A DNA stretch of 64,000 bases from Erythrobacter neustonensis. Its GTDB lineage: Bacteria > Pseudomonadota > Alphaproteobacteria > Sphingomonadales > Sphingomonadaceae. The position numbers and the translations under genes are program-made. How positions within the stretch are numbered: position 1 is the stretch's first letter; each line of letters begins with the position of its first letter. The notes below the pieces were generated by a model. It made no database searches, had not been told where the DNA came from, and was given only the letters and a program-made list of their open reading frames with translations. This document shows, in pieces, positions 14,242 to 21,935 of the stretch. Location: the NCBI RefSeq assembly GCF_001663175.1, contig NZ_CP016033.1, positions 1,116,001 through 1,180,000 on the forward strand. The letters run 5' to 3'.

Positions 14242-14913
14242 TCAGTCGTCCTCCATCACCAGCCGGTCTTCGGTCACACCGCGCGCGGTAAGCGCGGCCA
14301 CGAGCGCGTCCTGCATCGGAGGCGGGCCGCACAGATAAACGATGCCGTTGGTGTCGATCCCTAGCGCATCGAGCATGGCGCCGTCGATTTCGCCGTGGAG
14401 CATTCCGGGCGCACCGCCGTCGGTCAGCACGAGATCGAGCGCGAGGCCGGGCATCGCCTCCAATTCCTCTTGCAGGATGATGTCGCGCGCGGTGCTGTTC
14501 GAGAAGATCAGCCGGTATCCTTCGAGATTGCCGTGCTTTGCCTGCCGGGCGCGCAGGATCGACAGGAAGGGGGTGATGCCTGCGCCGCCGGCGATGATCG
14601 TGCCCGGCCCCTTGTCCGCGATCGCACCCCACGGTGCATCGATGATGACGCTGTCACCGGGCTGCATCTGCCCGATCTGCTCGGTCACGCCGTGGTGCGA
14701 GGGATAGGATTTGATCGTGAATTGCAGATGCTCCGCGCCCGGTAGGGACGTGAAGGTGAAAGGGCGTTTTTCATCGCGCCACCCGTCCCGGTCGAGCGCA
14801 AGATCGGTCGCCTGTCCGGGGACGAAATCGTAGCCTTCGGGCCGGTCGAAGGTGAGTTCGTGGACATCGTGCGTGACCGGGCGGATCGTGCGAAGCGCAA
14901 GCGTGTGGGGCAT
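14242..14913 (-). CDS. FAD-dependent ferredoxin--NADP reductase-like oxidoreductase
   Basis: This is a 223-residue flavoprotein of the ferredoxin-NADP reductase superfamily. The FAD-binding barrel carries the RPFTFTS motif near residue 50, the usual R-x-Y/F-T/S-x-x FAD signature. The NAD(P)-binding half begins with GTIIAGGAGITPFLSIL (about 105-121) and ends with YLCGPPPMQDAL. It moves electrons between NAD(P)H and an unknown partner; there is no fused ferredoxin domain and no obvious partner gene beside it. The ATG at 14913 follows an AGAAAGAG sequence. It is divergent from the saccharopine-dehydrogenase-like gene. Confidence 0.85.
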   Translation of the reverse strand: MPHTLALRTIRPVTHDVHELTFDRPEGYDFVPGQATDLALDRDGWRDEKRPFTFTSLPGAEHLQFTIKSYPSHHGVTEQIGQMQPGDSVIIDAPWGAIADKGPGTIIAGGAGITPFLSILRARQAKHGNLEGYRLIFSNSTARDIILQEELEAMPGLALDLVLTDGGAPGMLHGEIDGAMLDALGIDTNGIVYLCGPPPMQDALVAALTARGVTEDRLVMEDD

Positions 14914-15053
14914 GGGGCTCTTTCTGCAAAGCGGGGTTGCGATGGGAATGCGGATTGCGCGGGCAATGTTCCCCGCCCAGTGGCGACCCTGTCCGTTCGG
15001 CCTTTGACAAGCACCCTTTGCGCCCCCATTCCGGCGCACGAAGGAGAGAGCTT

Positions 15054-16229
15054 ATGAGCACCCGCGAATTCGACATCATCGTCTATGGCGCCACCGGATA
15101 CACCGGACGGCTGGTGGCGGAATATCTGGCGCATCATTATGGCGCACGCACGGATGGGCCGCGCTGGGCCATGGCGGGCCGCAGCCTGGCCAAGCTCGAA
15201 GAAGTGCGCGACATGATTGCTGCGCCGGCTTCGACCCCGTTGGTGGTCGCCGATGCCGATGACAGCGCCGATCTGGAAGCGATGTGCCGCCGCACCCGCG
15301 TGGTGCTGACCACGGTTGGCCCCTACCAGCTTTACGGCGACAAGCTGCTGGCCGCCTGCGTCGCCACCGGCACCGATTATGCCGACCTGTGCGGCGAACC
15401 GGCCTGGATGGCGGCCAAGATCGCCGAGCACCAGGCCGCTGCCCAAGCATCGGGCGCGCGTATCTGTTTTTCGAGCGGGTTCGATTCGATCCCCTTCGAT
15501 CTGGGTGTGATGATGACCCAGAAGGCCGCGCGCGAACGCTTCGGCAAGCCTGCACCGCGCATCCGCGGGCGGGTGCGGGCGATGCAGGGGACGTTCTCGG
15601 GCGGAACCGCGGCAAGCCTCGGCGCGACGATGAAGGCTGCAGCCAAGGACATGTCGGTGATCGCCGCGCTCCGGAACCCCTTTGCGCTCACCCCCGGTTT
15701 CGAAGGACCCGATCAGCCTTCGGGCATGATCCCTTCGTATGAAGACGACTTGGGCAAGTGGTCCGCGCCCTTCGTGATGGCGCCGATCAATACCAAGAAC
15801 GTCCACCGCACCAACTTCCTGCTCGGCCACCCCCACGGCACCGATTTCCGTTATGACGAGATGATGCTGACCAGCCCCGGCGAAGCGGGCAAGGCGGCGG
15901 CCAATGCCGCGCTCGAATTCATGAAGAACCCGTTCGGGGCCAAGCCCCCCAAGCCCGGCGAAGGCCCGACCAAGGAGGAACGCGACAACGGCTTCTACGA
16001 TGTCGTCTTCGTCGCCGACATGGAGGACGGGCAGCGGCTGCAATACGGCGTCAAGGGCCGGTTCGATCCGGGTTACGGTTCGACCAGCCGGATGCTGAGC
16101 GAGACCGGGATCGCGCTGCTGTCGTGCGACAAACCGGGCGGGATCGGCACGCCCGGCAGCTTCCTCGGCGAAGACCTCGTCAAGCGGCTCGAAGAGCACG
16201 CCGAACTCACCTTCGCGGTCGAAAGCTGA
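15054..16229 (+). CDS. Saccharopine dehydrogenase-like NAD(P)-binding protein
   Basis: This is a 391-residue protein of the saccharopine dehydrogenase NADP-binding superfamily, in the group that includes trans-acting enoyl reductases. The Rossmann motif is IIVYGATGYTGRLVAEYLA at the N-terminus, followed by a catalytic-domain block DLCGEPAWM and CFSSGFDSIPFDLG. True lysine-pathway enzymes are unlikely; the close relatives act on lipid or polyketide substrates, but no substrate can be named here. AAGGAGAGAG upstream of the ATG fixes the start at 15054. It converges on the TonB receptor gene, with a terminator hairpin between them. Confidence 0.85.
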   Translation: MSTREFDIIVYGATGYTGRLVAEYLAHHYGARTDGPRWAMAGRSLAKLEEVRDMIAAPASTPLVVADADDSADLEAMCRRTRVVLTTVGPYQLYGDKLLAACVATGTDYADLCGEPAWMAAKIAEHQAAAQASGARICFSSGFDSIPFDLGVMMTQKAARERFGKPAPRIRGRVRAMQGTFSGGTAASLGATMKAAAKDMSVIAALRNPFALTPGFEGPDQPSGMIPSYEDDLGKWSAPFVMAPINTKNVHRTNFLLGHPHGTDFRYDEMMLTSPGEAGKAAANAALEFMKNPFGAKPPKPGEGPTKEERDNGFYDVVFVADMEDGQRLQYGVKGRFDPGYGSTSRMLSETGIALLSCDKPGGIGTPGSFLGEDLVKRLEEHAELTFAVES

Positions 16230-16238
16230 CACGAAAAA

Positions 16239-16266
16239 GGGGCAGCCACGCGATGCGGCTGCCCCC
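16239..16266 (-). terminator. Rho-independent terminator of the TonB receptor gene
   Basis: Arms GGGGCAGCC (16239-16247) and GGCTGCCCC enclose a 9-nt loop. Read on the - strand the stem is followed by a T-run (the AAAAA at 16234-16238 on +). It sits 30 nt beyond the receptor stop at 16297 and also separates it from the convergent gene. Confidence 0.8.
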
Positions 16267-16296
16267 ATTCCTTGCGCTTGCAGCGGCTGAGGTGCC

Positions 16297-18486
16297 TTAG
16301 AAGCTCAACCGCACGCTCGCGCGGAAATTGCGGCCCATCAGCGGGACGAAGTCCTTGGTGAAGCTGGCGTGGCGGCGGCCGTTGACATCGAAGATGTTGT
16401 CGGCCGCAACCTGCAGCGTCACGTTCTGGTTGTCGGCCAGCGGGCGCCAGGCAACCAGCGCGTTGACCAGCGTGAAGCTGTCGGTCGGGGTCTCGACGCC
16501 CGAGACGCGGTTCTGGTCGTCGAACCACTGCACTTCGCCCCGGACATCGAAGGCGTTGGTCTGCGCTTCGAGCGCGCCGAGCAGGCTCAGCGGCGGGATG
16601 CGCGGGACCGCGGTGCCATCGCCCAGCTCCGCCTCGACATAGGACGCGCTGGCATCGGCCAGCAGGCGGAAGCTACCGGTGTCGACCACCGGATAGCTGA
16701 CCTCTGCCTCGAAGCCCCAGAAATCGGCATCCTGCTGGAGATACCGGAACACCGGCAGGTCGTCTTCCTCCGCTCCGGTTTCTTCGAGGAAGATGTAATT
16801 GTCGAACCACTGGCGATAGGCGGTGAGGCCGAAGGTGCCGCGCCCGATGCTGCCGCGGGCATAGGCTTCGAGCCCCCAAGCGCGTTCGGTGCGCAGGTCA
16901 GGGTCGCCGATCTCGAACGCCTGCGTGGCGATGTGCGGTCCATTGGCGAACAGCTCCTCGGCGCTCGGCGCACGCTCGGCGCGCGAACCGTTGATGCCGA
17001 TGCGGATGCCGGGAAGCCCGCTGTAAACCGCGCCGAGCGCGCCCGAGAACGTGTCGTAATCGTTCTCGATCCCGAGTGTCTGCGCTTTGACCTTTGTGAA
17101 TTCAGCGCGCGCGGCGGCTTCAAGCTGGAACGGGCCGGTGCCGTATTCCTGCAGCGTGAAGAGAGCGACCTGATCGGTCAGGTTGGGCGGAATATAGGCT
17201 TCCGCGCCCACGGCGAAGAAATCGCGGTGGTTGTATTGCAGGCCGGTCGAACCGCGCAGGGTTCCGCCGGTGTTCTGCACCAGTTCGGCGCGCGCTTCGA
17301 GCCCGGTCGAATCGAACACGGTGCCGACTTCGGTGCCTTCGAATTCGGTATGGGTGTAATCGGAATAGCCGACGCGCAGCTTCAGGCGCTCGAACGCGCC
17401 TTCGCCAAGGAAGACGTCGCCCTTGAAGTCGGCGCGGAACTGCTTGAGCCCGATGGTGACGAGCTCTTCGCCCTCCTCCTCGCCGCCTTCTTCCGCGCCT
17501 TCCTCGCCGTGGTGATGGCCGGCACCGGGGCGGGTGGGGACGCCGTAGTTGGTGTCATACCAGCCGAGCGACGCGCCGAAGGTGCTTTCGCCCAGCACGA
17601 GGCCGAGGCCGGCGTTGACCGTCCAGCTTTCCATCGCGGTGTTGGGCACCCGGCCGCGCTGGTTGGCGGCTTCGCGCAGTTCGGCGGCTTCCTCGAGCTC
17701 GCCCTCTTCCTCTTCCTCACCGGCATCGGCAAGCAGATCGGCGCGCAGCGCCGGGGCAACCTGGAACCCGCCGATGCGGATGTCGCCGGTCTTGCGCCAC
17801 GAACCATCGACGTGGGCGACGAGGTTGTCCGTAAGGCCGACGTCAATCGAAGCGGCCCCCGTGCGCAGATCGGATGCGCTGTCGACCCCGGCAAAGGCGT
17901 CGATGTGGAACGCTTCATCGGGCATGCGGGTGGGGATGCGCTTGTCGATCACGTTGACCGCGCCGCCGATCGCTTGGCTGCCGTAGAGCAGCACGGCGGG
18001 GCCGCGCAGCACTTCGATCCGTTCGATCGTGATCGGTTCGATCGTGGTGGCGTGGTCGACCGAGGTATTGGAAACATCTGCAGTGCCCACACCATCGACC
18101 AGCACGCGCACGCGCTCGCCCTGCTGGCCGCGCAGCACGGGGCGCGAGGAGCCGGGGGCAAAGCTGGTGGCGGACACACCGGGAAGCTTGGCAAGCAGAT
18201 CGCCGATCTGACCGGTCGCCGCGTCGCGCTGGACATCCTTGATCTCGACCACGGCAGTGCCGGCGAGCAGATCGAGTTCCTGAACGCCCGACGCGCTGAC
18301 GATGATATTGCCGTCGTATTCGCCCTGCCGGTTGTGGACATCGTCCTCGACCGGCGCAGGCGCGGCGGTGGTGACGGTGCGGTCTGCCGCGCTTTGCGCA
18401 GCGGCGGGCGCTGCGATTGCGGCGACGCCGATCCCGGCGGCAAGCGCCAGACGGGAGGGAGCAAGGGAGGGCTTGCGGAAGTTCAT
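16297..18486 (-). CDS. TonB-dependent receptor with His- and acid-rich loops (ZnuD-like)
   Basis: This is a 729-residue outer-membrane receptor. A signal peptide (cut after APAAAQ near residue 32) is followed by a plug domain (SASGVQELDLLAGTAVVEI, then LRGQQGERVRVLVDG) and a 22-strand barrel that ends in phenylalanine (ASVRLSF). Two extracellular-type insertions are striking: a poly-Glu stretch near residue 250 and a GAGHHHGEEGAEEGGEEEGEE stretch near residue 315. Such His/acidic loops are typical of zinc importers such as ZnuD, so a metal ligand is more likely than a siderophore. A palindromic site lies 22 nt upstream of the start. A second ATG four codons upstream (18498) is possible. Confidence 0.88.
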   Translation of the reverse strand: MNFRKPSLAPSRLALAAGIGVAAIAAPAAAQSAADRTVTTAAPAPVEDDVHNRQGEYDGNIIVSASGVQELDLLAGTAVVEIKDVQRDAATGQIGDLLAKLPGVSATSFAPGSSRPVLRGQQGERVRVLVDGVGTADVSNTSVDHATTIEPITIERIEVLRGPAVLLYGSQAIGGAVNVIDKRIPTRMPDEAFHIDAFAGVDSASDLRTGAASIDVGLTDNLVAHVDGSWRKTGDIRIGGFQVAPALRADLLADAGEEEEEGELEEAAELREAANQRGRVPNTAMESWTVNAGLGLVLGESTFGASLGWYDTNYGVPTRPGAGHHHGEEGAEEGGEEEGEELVTIGLKQFRADFKGDVFLGEGAFERLKLRVGYSDYTHTEFEGTEVGTVFDSTGLEARAELVQNTGGTLRGSTGLQYNHRDFFAVGAEAYIPPNLTDQVALFTLQEYGTGPFQLEAAARAEFTKVKAQTLGIENDYDTFSGALGAVYSGLPGIRIGINGSRAERAPSAEELFANGPHIATQAFEIGDPDLRTERAWGLEAYARGSIGRGTFGLTAYRQWFDNYIFLEETGAEEDDLPVFRYLQQDADFWGFEAEVSYPVVDTGSFRLLADASASYVEAELGDGTAVPRIPPLSLLGALEAQTNAFDVRGEVQWFDDQNRVSGVETPTDSFTLVNALVAWRPLADNQNVTLQVAADNIFDVNGRRHASFTKDFVPLMGRNFRASVRLSF

Positions 18487-18507
18487 GTGCGGTTCCATCG
18501 CCTGAAT

Positions 18508-18522
18508 GTAATAACGTATCAC
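18508..18522 (-). promoter_or_regulatory. Candidate Zur-type operator before the TonB receptor
   Basis: GTAATAACGTATCAC is an imperfect inverted repeat (GTRATA, 3 nt, TATYAC) with the TTAT core common in Zur boxes. It sits in the leader of the His-rich TonB receptor gene. Assignment to Zur is inference from the likely zinc role of the receptor. Confidence 0.35.
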
Positions 18523-18676
18523 GCGCCTAGCGCGGGCACCGATGTTTGCAAGCGCAAATTGCGCGAGCCGCCGAATTGCGTCGACCGGTGTTGTTGGCGG
18601 CGCATGCAACGCGCACACGGCGCGGGCCGCGCCTTGAAAGGCACGGCCGCGATAATCCGCAAATTTTCGGTAACGA

Positions 18677-18751
18677 TGGAGCGGGCGAAGGGATTCGAAC
18701 CCTCGACCCCAACCTTGGCAAGGTTGTGCTCTACCCCTGAGCTACGCCCGC
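18677..18751 (-). tRNA. tRNA-Gly (GCC)
   Basis: Read on the - strand, the 75-nt sequence folds as a full cloverleaf. The acceptor stem GCGGGCG pairs with CGCCCGC, the D arm is GCTCAGGGGTAGAGC, the anticodon stem is CAACC/GGTTG with loop TTGCCAA, and the T arm is GAGGGTTCGAATCCCTT. The anticodon GCC reads GGC glycine codons. The discriminator is U, as usual for bacterial tRNA-Gly, and the 3' CCA is encoded (18677-18679). Confidence 0.97.
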
Positions 18752-18956
18752 TCACTGGCGTTGACGGGAGGCCGCGAAGTGCGGCGTTCCTGTCGGGAGG
18801 CGGCGCAGTTAGCAGCGACCTTTGCACCCTGCAAGCGCTAATTTGACATCATTTGCCAATGATCGCATTTGCCTTGGCCAGCGGTGCAATTGCGCGCTTC
18901 ACATCCTCGCGCAAAACCCCACATGGGGCGCATACACATCATCAGGAGCAGATATC

Positions 18957-19898
18957 TTGGCCAGCATGGGACTGAGCATCGAGGAACAGAAGGCCGTTGA
19001 ACGTTTCCGCAAGGACGTGGTCGACCCTTCGCAGACCAAACTGGTGATTCTCGACTTCTGGGCAGAATGGTGCGGGCCGTGCAAGGCGCTGACCCCGGTG
19101 CTCGAAAAGGTCGCCGTGGAATATGCCGACAGGGGCGTGGTGCTGGCCAAGATCAATGTCGACGAGGAACAGTTCATCGCCGGGCAGTTCCAGGTGCGCT
19201 CGATCCCGACGGTCTATGCCATGTTCCAGGGCCAGCCGGTCGCCGATCTCACCAATGCGCGCGGCGAATCGCAGCTGAAGGCGATGCTCGACCAGTTGCT
19301 CGCGCAATTGCCGGTGCAGGCCGGTGCAGGCGCGGCCCCGGGCGCGCCGCAGGGGCCGACGCCCGAAGAGCTCGCGCAATACGTGAAGATGGGCGACGAT
19401 GCGCTGGCTGCGGGCGACGCGCAGCGCGCGGCGGGCATTTTTGCGCAGGTCACCGAATTTGCCGAAGACAGCGCGCCCGCGCACGCGGGGCTTGTTCGCG
19501 CGCTGGTGATGCTGGGCGAGATCGAGCAGGCGCAGCAGGTGATGGCAGTGATCGACAGCGATCCGCGGCTGGCAACCGATCCCGCGATCGCGCCCGCGCG
19601 CAGTGCGCTCGAACTTGCCGGAACGCGGGTCGATGACGGCGAGCTGGCAACCCTGCGCGCTGCCGCCGAGGCTGATCCTGCCAATATGGATGCAGGCCTC
19701 GCCTATGCCGAAGCCGCCTTTGCCGCCGGGCAGCGCGACGCGGCGGCCGATACGCTTTTGACCATGATCGCGGCCGACCGCGAATGGAACGAGGGCGCGG
19801 CGCGTGCCAAGCTGCTCAAGATGTTCGAGGCGACCGGGCTGGAAGACGAATGGGTCGTCGGCGTCCGCCGCCGCCTGTCGCGCGTATTGTTCGGATGA
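18957..19898 (+). CDS. Thioredoxin-domain TPR co-chaperone (YbbN/CnoX-like)
   Basis: This 313-residue protein joins an N-terminal thioredoxin fold to C-terminal tetratricopeptide-like helices. The redox motif WAEWCGPCK is complete, with both cysteines, at about residues 36-44; E. coli CnoX lacks the motif, whereas many alphaproteobacterial relatives keep it. Known relatives hold unfolding proteins and pass them to GroEL under oxidative stress. I choose the TTG at 18957 because AGGAG ends about 9 nt before it; the ATG at 18966 is 18 nt away. The stop overlaps the next gene by 4 nt (ATGA), so the two are translationally coupled. Confidence 0.88.
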   Translation: MASMGLSIEEQKAVERFRKDVVDPSQTKLVILDFWAEWCGPCKALTPVLEKVAVEYADRGVVLAKINVDEEQFIAGQFQVRSIPTVYAMFQGQPVADLTNARGESQLKAMLDQLLAQLPVQAGAGAAPGAPQGPTPEELAQYVKMGDDALAAGDAQRAAGIFAQVTEFAEDSAPAHAGLVRALVMLGEIEQAQQVMAVIDSDPRLATDPAIAPARSALELAGTRVDDGELATLRAAAEADPANMDAGLAYAEAAFAAGQRDAAADTLLTMIAADREWNEGAARAKLLKMFEATGLEDEWVVGVRRRLSRVLFG

Positions 19899-20506
19899 GC
19901 AAAAGACTTCCCATCTTTCCGCTGACGGGCGCGGTGCTGTTTCCCGGAATGCAGCTGCCGCTCCACATCTTCGAGCCGCGTTACCGCGCGATGGTGGGCG
20001 ATGCGCTGATCCGCGACCGGCTGATCGGGATGATCCAGCCGCAGCGTCCCGAAGAGGGCGCGCCGCTCTACGCGGTCGGCTGTGTCGGGCGGATCGGCGA
20101 GATCCAGGCGATGGACGACGGGCGCTACAATCTCATCCTTGAAGGCACGACCCGGTTCCGGATGCTGCGCGAACGCGATGCGGCGACCGCCTATCGGCAG
20201 GTCGATGCCGAATTCTTCGACGAGGACGAGAGCGAAACGCTATCCCACGCGCAGCGTGGCGGGTTCGAGCGCGAGGCGCGCGCCTTTGCCGATGCACAGG
20301 GCTATGCGGTCGACTGGGATTCGGTCGAGCGGCTCGACGATCGCTCGCTCATCAACGGTGTCTCGCAGATCGCGCCCTTCGATCCGGCGAGCAAGCAGGC
20401 GCTGCTCGAAGCCGAAACACTGGGTGACCGCTGCGAATTGCTGGTGCAGCTGATGCAGTTCTTCGGCCGCCATGACGGCAGCGAGGAAATCGTCACGCTG
20501 CAATAG
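19895..20506 (+). CDS. LON peptidase substrate-binding domain protein
   Basis: This 203-residue protein is a stand-alone Lon N-terminal (LAN) domain without ATPase or protease parts. The hallmark segments LPIFPLTGAVLFPGMQLPLHIFEPRYR (residues 4-30) and YNLILEGTTRFRML are clear. Stand-alone LAN proteins probably bind substrate peptides, but their role is not firmly known. The gene starts with an ATG that overlaps the stop of the thioredoxin-TPR co-chaperone, so the pair is a small proteostasis operon. The stop is 12 nt before that of the convergent phaZ gene. Confidence 0.9.
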   Translation: MSKRLPIFPLTGAVLFPGMQLPLHIFEPRYRAMVGDALIRDRLIGMIQPQRPEEGAPLYAVGCVGRIGEIQAMDDGRYNLILEGTTRFRMLRERDAATAYRQVDAEFFDEDESETLSHAQRGGFEREARAFADAQGYAVDWDSVERLDDRSLINGVSQIAPFDPASKQALLEAETLGDRCELLVQLMQFFGRHDGSEEIVTLQ

Positions 20507-20518
20507 GCGCGCGCCGCC

Positions 20519-21757
20519 TCACCCGGCGTGCGCGGCGATCCATTCCTCCACCACCGGGGCGACCTTGGTGCGCCAGCGGCTGCCGTTGAAGATGCCATAG
20601 TGGCCGGCGCCCTCGGCCATATAATACCGTTTCTTGTCTTCGGGCAGGTTGGGGGTGAGGTTAAGCGCGGCGCGCGTCTGGCCGAGCCCTGAGATATCGT
20701 CGCGCTCGCCCTCGATCGCCAGCAGCGCGGTGTCGGTGATCTGCGTGATATCGACGAGTTCGCCCTTGTGGCGGAACTCGCCCTTGGGGATCGAGTGCTT
20801 CTGGAATACTTCCTCGACCGTCTGGAGGTAGAATTCGGCGGTCATGTCGCAGACACTGCGGTATTCGTCGTAGAAGGTCTTGGTCGCCTGCGCGCTTTCC
20901 TCGTCGCCCACGGTGAGGTGTTTGAACATCTCGTAGTGGCTCATCATGTGGCTCGCCAGGTTCATGGTCATGAACGCCGAAAGCTGCATGAAGCCGGGAT
21001 AGACCCGGCGGCCCGCGCCCGGATACTGCATCGGCACGGTCGCGATCACGCTTTGCCGGAACCACGCGATAGGGCGCTGCATCGCCATGTTGTTGACCAC
21101 CGTCGGGCATTCGCGGGTGTCGATCGGGCCGCCCATCATGGTCAGCGTTGCCGGGGTGGCGGGCGATTTGTGCAGGTTCATCAGCGCGGTCGCGGCAAAA
21201 GCGGGAACCGAGGGCTGGCATACCGCCATCATGTGGATCCGCGCGCCGCCTGCACCGGCATGCACGTGCTCGGCAAAGGCGATCAGGTAGTCGATGTAAT
21301 CGTCGAGATCGAACTTGCCCTCCTCGACCGGCACCATCCGCGCATCCGCCCAGTCGGTGATGAACACATCCGCGCTTTCGAGCATCCGTTCGACCGTGCC
21401 GCGCAGCAGGGTGGCATAATGCCCGCTCATCGGCGCCGCGATCAGCAGCTGCGGGCGGCCCGCAGGCGCGCCTTCGACGGTGAATTGCAGCAGATCGCCG
21501 AAGGGACGATGCATCGCCACGCGTTCGGTCACGGCGTGCGGCTGGCCGTCGATGGCGACCTCGGTGATCCCGAAAGCGGGCTTGCCGTAATGCGCGGTCG
21601 CATGCGCGAACACATCGAGCGCGCTGGCGGCCAGCGGGCCGACCGCGAGGGCCGACAGCGGATTGGCGGGGTTCGCCATCATCCCGGCACCGATCGACGC
21701 GAGCGCGCTGGCGCTGTTCATCCAGCTGCGCTGAAGCTCATAGGCGTGATAAAGCAT
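20519..21757 (-). CDS. phaZ: Intracellular polyhydroxyalkanoate depolymerase
   Basis: This 412-residue alpha/beta-hydrolase breaks down stored PHA granules in the cytoplasm. The nucleophile is Cys180 in IHMMAVCQPSVPA, the cysteine (not serine) used by intracellular PhaZ enzymes. The late AEGAGHYGIFNG segment supplies the catalytic histidine, and LLAIEGERDDIS carries the aspartate. The start MLYHAYELQRSW is the family's usual opening and follows GAAGGAAACCG. The gene is divergent from an ABC exporter; a perfect 17-bp inverted repeat lies between the two starts. PHA storage also fits the MaoC hydratase and thiolase at 9911-11611. Confidence 0.95.
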   Translation of the reverse strand: MLYHAYELQRSWMNSASALASIGAGMMANPANPLSALAVGPLAASALDVFAHATAHYGKPAFGITEVAIDGQPHAVTERVAMHRPFGDLLQFTVEGAPAGRPQLLIAAPMSGHYATLLRGTVERMLESADVFITDWADARMVPVEEGKFDLDDYIDYLIAFAEHVHAGAGGARIHMMAVCQPSVPAFAATALMNLHKSPATPATLTMMGGPIDTRECPTVVNNMAMQRPIAWFRQSVIATVPMQYPGAGRRVYPGFMQLSAFMTMNLASHMMSHYEMFKHLTVGDEESAQATKTFYDEYRSVCDMTAEFYLQTVEEVFQKHSIPKGEFRHKGELVDITQITDTALLAIEGERDDISGLGQTRAALNLTPNLPEDKKRYYMAEGAGHYGIFNGSRWRTKVAPVVEEWIAAHAG

Positions 21758-21835
21758 CGGTTTCCTTCGTGCAGGCGAACGATTGGCGCCTTGTCGCTAC
21801 GGCGCCTTGCCGGACAAGATGGCGCTTCACTTTCC

Positions 21836-21852
21836 ATTGTGCAACGCACAAT
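21836..21852 (+). promoter_or_regulatory. Inverted repeat in the phaZ / ABC exporter intergenic region
   Basis: ATTGTGCAACGCACAAT is a perfect inverted repeat with 7-bp arms and a 3-bp spacer, about 79 nt upstream of the phaZ start and 84 nt before the exporter start. TGC..GCA dyads are typical of PhaR operators at PHA genes, so a PhaR site is a reasonable guess. Confidence 0.4.
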
Positions 21853-21935
21853 ATTGCGGGACACGCGCACCGGGCCTGGGCTGCCGCTTTTTTGCACGTG
21901 AAATCCGCTGCGCAGCGGGCTAGAGCCGAGGCACC

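Noticed and set aside
16369..18846. Long + strand open frame opposite the TonB receptor
   Set aside because: The opposite strand carries a complete receptor with signal, plug and barrel end, and the frame runs through the tRNA gene.
21893..21908. Possible third parS site around GCACGTGAAAT
   Set aside because: It has four mismatches to the palindrome, far from the other two sites in quality.
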